Shown here: piece by piece, positions 14,304 to 16,558 of the stretch | Layout of the letters: the number at the start of each line of letters is the position of its first letter | How positions within the stretch are numbered: the stretch's first letter is position 1 | Assembly: GCA_964405735.1 (NCBI GenBank) | Contig: CAYOPD010000092.1 | Span: 1 to 16,558 of the forward strand | Length of the DNA: 16,558 nucleotides | From: JADJLQ01 sp964405735 | GTDB lineage: Bacteria > Bacteroidota > Bacteroidia > Chitinophagales > Saprospiraceae | Direction of reading: 5' to 3' | Notes under the pieces: generated by a model | The model's input: only the letters and a program-made list of their open reading frames with translations | What the model was told of the DNA's origin: nothing | The model's database searches: none | Program-made: the position numbers and the translations under genes

Positions 14304-14936
14304 ATGCCGTCAGAACCAATCAAACACATCGCCATCGCCGGCAACATCGGTGCCGGCAAAACAACCCTGGCCACCCAGCTCGCCCGCCACTACCGTTGGG
14401 AGGTATTATACGAAGATGCTTCCGACAATCCCTACCTGGCTGACTTTTATTTTGATATGAACCGCTGGTCCTTTAACCTGCAAATCCATTTCCTTCATAG
14501 CCGGTACCGGCAGGTGCTGGCTATACGGGCCGGGGAGTCGCCCGTGATCCAGGACCGTACAATTTATGAAGACGCCCACATCTTCGCGCCGAACCTTTTT
14601 GAAATGGGACTCATGTCCAAGAGGGATTTTGACAGCTATCAGCACCTGTTCCAAACCATGTCTTCCCAGATTGAACCGCCCGACCTCCTGATTTATCTCC
14701 GGGCCAACATTCCCACCCTCGTTGACCACATCCAGTCCAGAGGCAGGGACTATGAGGGAAATATGAGCCTTGATTATTTAAAAAAACTGAATAAAAAATA
14801 CGACGACTGGATTGAGCAATACAAATCCGAATTGCTGATCGTTCCCGTAGACGAACTGGACTTTATAAACCGGTCCGAAGATCTGGGCAAGATCATCAAT
14901 ATGGTAGACAGTAAAATCCATGGCCTTTTCTCCTGA
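14304..14936 (+). CDS. Deoxynucleoside kinase (deoxyadenosine/deoxyguanosine kinase family)
   Basis: A 210-residue cytoplasmic P-loop kinase that phosphorylates deoxynucleosides for salvage. Features: IAGNIGAGKTTL (11-22, P-loop), YEDASDNPYLADFY (36-49, the base- and sugar-contacting segment), FNLQIHFLHSRYRQ (57-70), QDRTIYEDAHIFA (83-95, the DRS-like catalytic motif) and SRGRDYEG (145-152, arginine-rich lid). Length and order fit the bacterial dAK/dGK branch; specificity for dA, dG or a wider range cannot be read off. A weak -7-like TATCTTTC (14288-14295) ends 8 nt before the ATG. The peptidase gene follows after 18 nt. Confidence 0.93.
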   Translation: MPSEPIKHIAIAGNIGAGKTTLATQLARHYRWEVLYEDASDNPYLADFYFDMNRWSFNLQIHFLHSRYRQVLAIRAGESPVIQDRTIYEDAHIFAPNLFEMGLMSKRDFDSYQHLFQTMSSQIEPPDLLIYLRANIPTLVDHIQSRGRDYEGNMSLDYLKKLNKKYDDWIEQYKSELLIVPVDELDFINRSEDLGKIINMVDSKIHGLFS

Positions 14937-14954
14937 AATACAAATTCCATCTCC

Positions 14955-16558
14955 ATGCACCACAAGTTGTTCATCCCGCTGGTCGGTTTATCCCTGATGA
15001 CCGCCTGCAAACAAAATCAATCCCCTGAAACCACCATGTCAAACAGCGCCTTCCATCCTGAACAATTCCAGGCACCCATAGCCCCCGAAAAACCCAAAGA
15101 ACTAACCGCAAGCGGGGATACCCGGATCGATCCCTATTACTGGCTCAATGAACGGGAAAATCCCGAGGTAACCGCTTTCCTGGAAGCAGAAAACAGGTAT
15201 GCCGACAGCGTCCTGTCCCCGGTTAAACAACTCAAGGATGACTTGTTCCAGGAATTAAAATCCCGGATCAAGGAAGACGACAGTACCGTGCCCTATTACA
15301 AAAAAGGCTACTATTATTATACCCGGTTCGAAACCGGAAAGGAATATCCTATCTACTGCCGAAAAAAAGGCAGCCTGGAAGGCCAGGAGGAAGTGCTGCT
15401 CAATGTAAATCAACTGGCAACGGGTCACGCCTATATTCTTGCCGGGAATATCCAGGTCAGCCCGGATGACCGTTACATGACCTACATCGAAGACACCACC
15501 GGCAGGAACCTGTTTACCGCTTATATCAAGGACCTGAAGACGGGCCAACTGCTGCCAGACCTTTTCGAAACGGCAGGTGGGGTGGAATGGATCAACGATT
15601 CCAAAACCATCATTTACGAAACCAAAAACGCGGTGACCCTGCGCACCGACAAGATCTGGAGGCACCGTCTTGGCACAACCAGGGATGAATTGCTATTTGA
15701 AGAAAAGGATGAAACCGCTTACTGCAGCATTGGCAAATCGAAATCGGACGCTTACCTCTTTCTCAATCATGGATACACCCAAAATATCGAAACGCATTTT
15801 ATGCCCGCCGACGACCCCAACGGCCGTTTTACCCTTATCAAGCCCAGGGAAAAAGAGTTTTATTATTCCGTCGAACATTTCGGAGATCATTTTTATATCA
15901 TGACCAATAAGGACGGGGCCAAAAACTTCAAGATCATGCAGGCCCCGGTCAACGCATATTCGGTGCAAAACTGGACAGACCTCATTGCCCATGATGAAGC
16001 GGTGTTGATCGAAAATTTCGAAATCTTTAAAAACTTCCTTGTCGTGCAGGAACGCAATAACGGGCTCAACCAGATCCTCGTCCGAAAATGGACGGATACC
16101 AGCTCGCATTTCATCGATTTTGGCGAACCGACCTATGCCGCTCATCTTGGTGAAAATCCCGAATTCGACACGGATAAACTTCGCTATGTTTTTAATTCCT
16201 TCAAAACCCCTCCTTCCACCATAGATTACGATATGGTGACCAAAACCAAGGAGGTAAAAAAAGTACAACCGGTGCTGGGTGGGTATGACGCCAATCAATA
16301 TGAGACCGAATTGGTCTGGGTGGATGCTAAAGACAAGACCCGGGTACCCCTGTCGCTGATCTACCGGAAAGGAATGAAAAAAGACGGCAGTGCACCCTGT
16401 TACCTCGTGGGATACGGTTCGTATGGTTCAACCTATGACCCCGATTTCAACAGCAACTGGATCAGCCTCGTGGACCGCGGCTTTGTTTGTGGCATTGCTC
16501 ACATACGCGGGGGCATGGAGTTGGGATTGAAATGTTTTTTGAATTGTAAGATGTAAAT
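14955..16558 (+). CDS. Prolyl oligopeptidase family (S9A) lipoprotein, 3' end missing
   Basis: The N-terminal three-quarters of an S9A serine peptidase (oligopeptidase B / prolyl endopeptidase type), which cuts short peptides. MHHKLFIPLVGLSLMTAC is a lipoprotein signal with Cys18, so the enzyme is exported and membrane-anchored. Family signs: RIDPYYWLNERENPEV (57-72), a seven-bladed propeller region (about 110-440) with VSPDDRYMTYIEDTTGRN-like blade strands, GYGSYG (486-491) and IAHIRGG (514-520) at the start of the alpha/beta-hydrolase domain. Homologues have about 700 residues; the catalytic Ser, Asp and His would lie beyond the window. The apparent TAA at 16554-16556 follows LKCFLNCKM where homologues have roughly R-x-W-Y-E-D-G-K, so the last 30 nt are probably low-quality contig-end sequence and not a real gene end. 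Confidence 0.9.

Noticed and set aside
1..16558. CRISPR arrays, tRNAs, insertion sequences, toxin-antitoxin pairs or defence islands
   Set aside because: No spaced direct repeats, cloverleaf-like sequence, transposase motifs or terminal inverted repeats were found. The helicase and SWIM genes are not in a recognisable defence arrangement.

Overview
The window looks like a piece of a Bacteroidota chromosome, most plausibly a Saprospiria-type environmental lineage; that placement is inference from family content. Supporting signs are the almost complete lack of Shine-Dalgarno sequences, several TAnnTTTG-like -7 boxes, small beta-barrel and lipoprotein genes typical of the phylum, and a short acidic-tailed protein of a kind I recall from Bacteroidota. 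Both ends cut through genes and a run of 100 N interrupts one gene, so this is probably a draft or metagenome scaffold. I see no rRNA, tRNA, CRISPR array, insertion sequence, phage gene or integrase. It reads as ordinary, gene-dense chromosome with no stretch over 300 bases lacking a gene.

Layout. 1-272 (-): 5' part of a MATE-family transporter. 457-3103 (+): a tightly overlapped three-gene operon made of a small acidic-tailed protein, a group II PLP-dependent decarboxylase starting at TTG inside a TTGA overlap, and a PhzF-like isomerase. 6863-3062 (-): a second operon with an outer-membrane beta-barrel protein, a RecQ-family helicase (possible TTGA overlap) and a glycosyltransferase whose end overlaps the PhzF gene tail-to-tail by 42 bp. 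7027-8718 (+): secreted subtilisin-like protease with a large insertion between catalytic Asp and His. 8894-10519 (+): SWIM zinc-finger protein. 10542-13129 (+): lipoprotein alpha-amylase (signal peptide largely lost in the N gap), RlmH and a rhomboid protease. 14207-13198 (-): GatC and a MacB/LolD-type ABC ATPase overlapping by ATGA. 14304-14936 (+): deoxynucleoside kinase. 14955-16558 (+): an S9A prolyl-oligopeptidase-type lipoprotein cut off before its catalytic serine.

How the genes work together. Most are housekeeping or degradative: ribosome maturation (RlmH), tRNA-dependent amidation (GatC), nucleoside salvage (dNK), genome maintenance (RecQ, possibly the SWIM protein), and export or surface hydrolysis (S8 and S9 peptidases, amylase). 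I did not find a clearly new defence or mobile system. The most interesting leads are an SSB-like acidic C-terminus (DDDNF) on the first operon protein, TTG starts embedded in TTGA overlaps, -7-like boxes placed 11-12 nt before start codons (near-leaderless transcripts), the decarboxylase/PhzF pair of unknown substrate, and a RecQ whose zinc cluster lies far from the helicase core.
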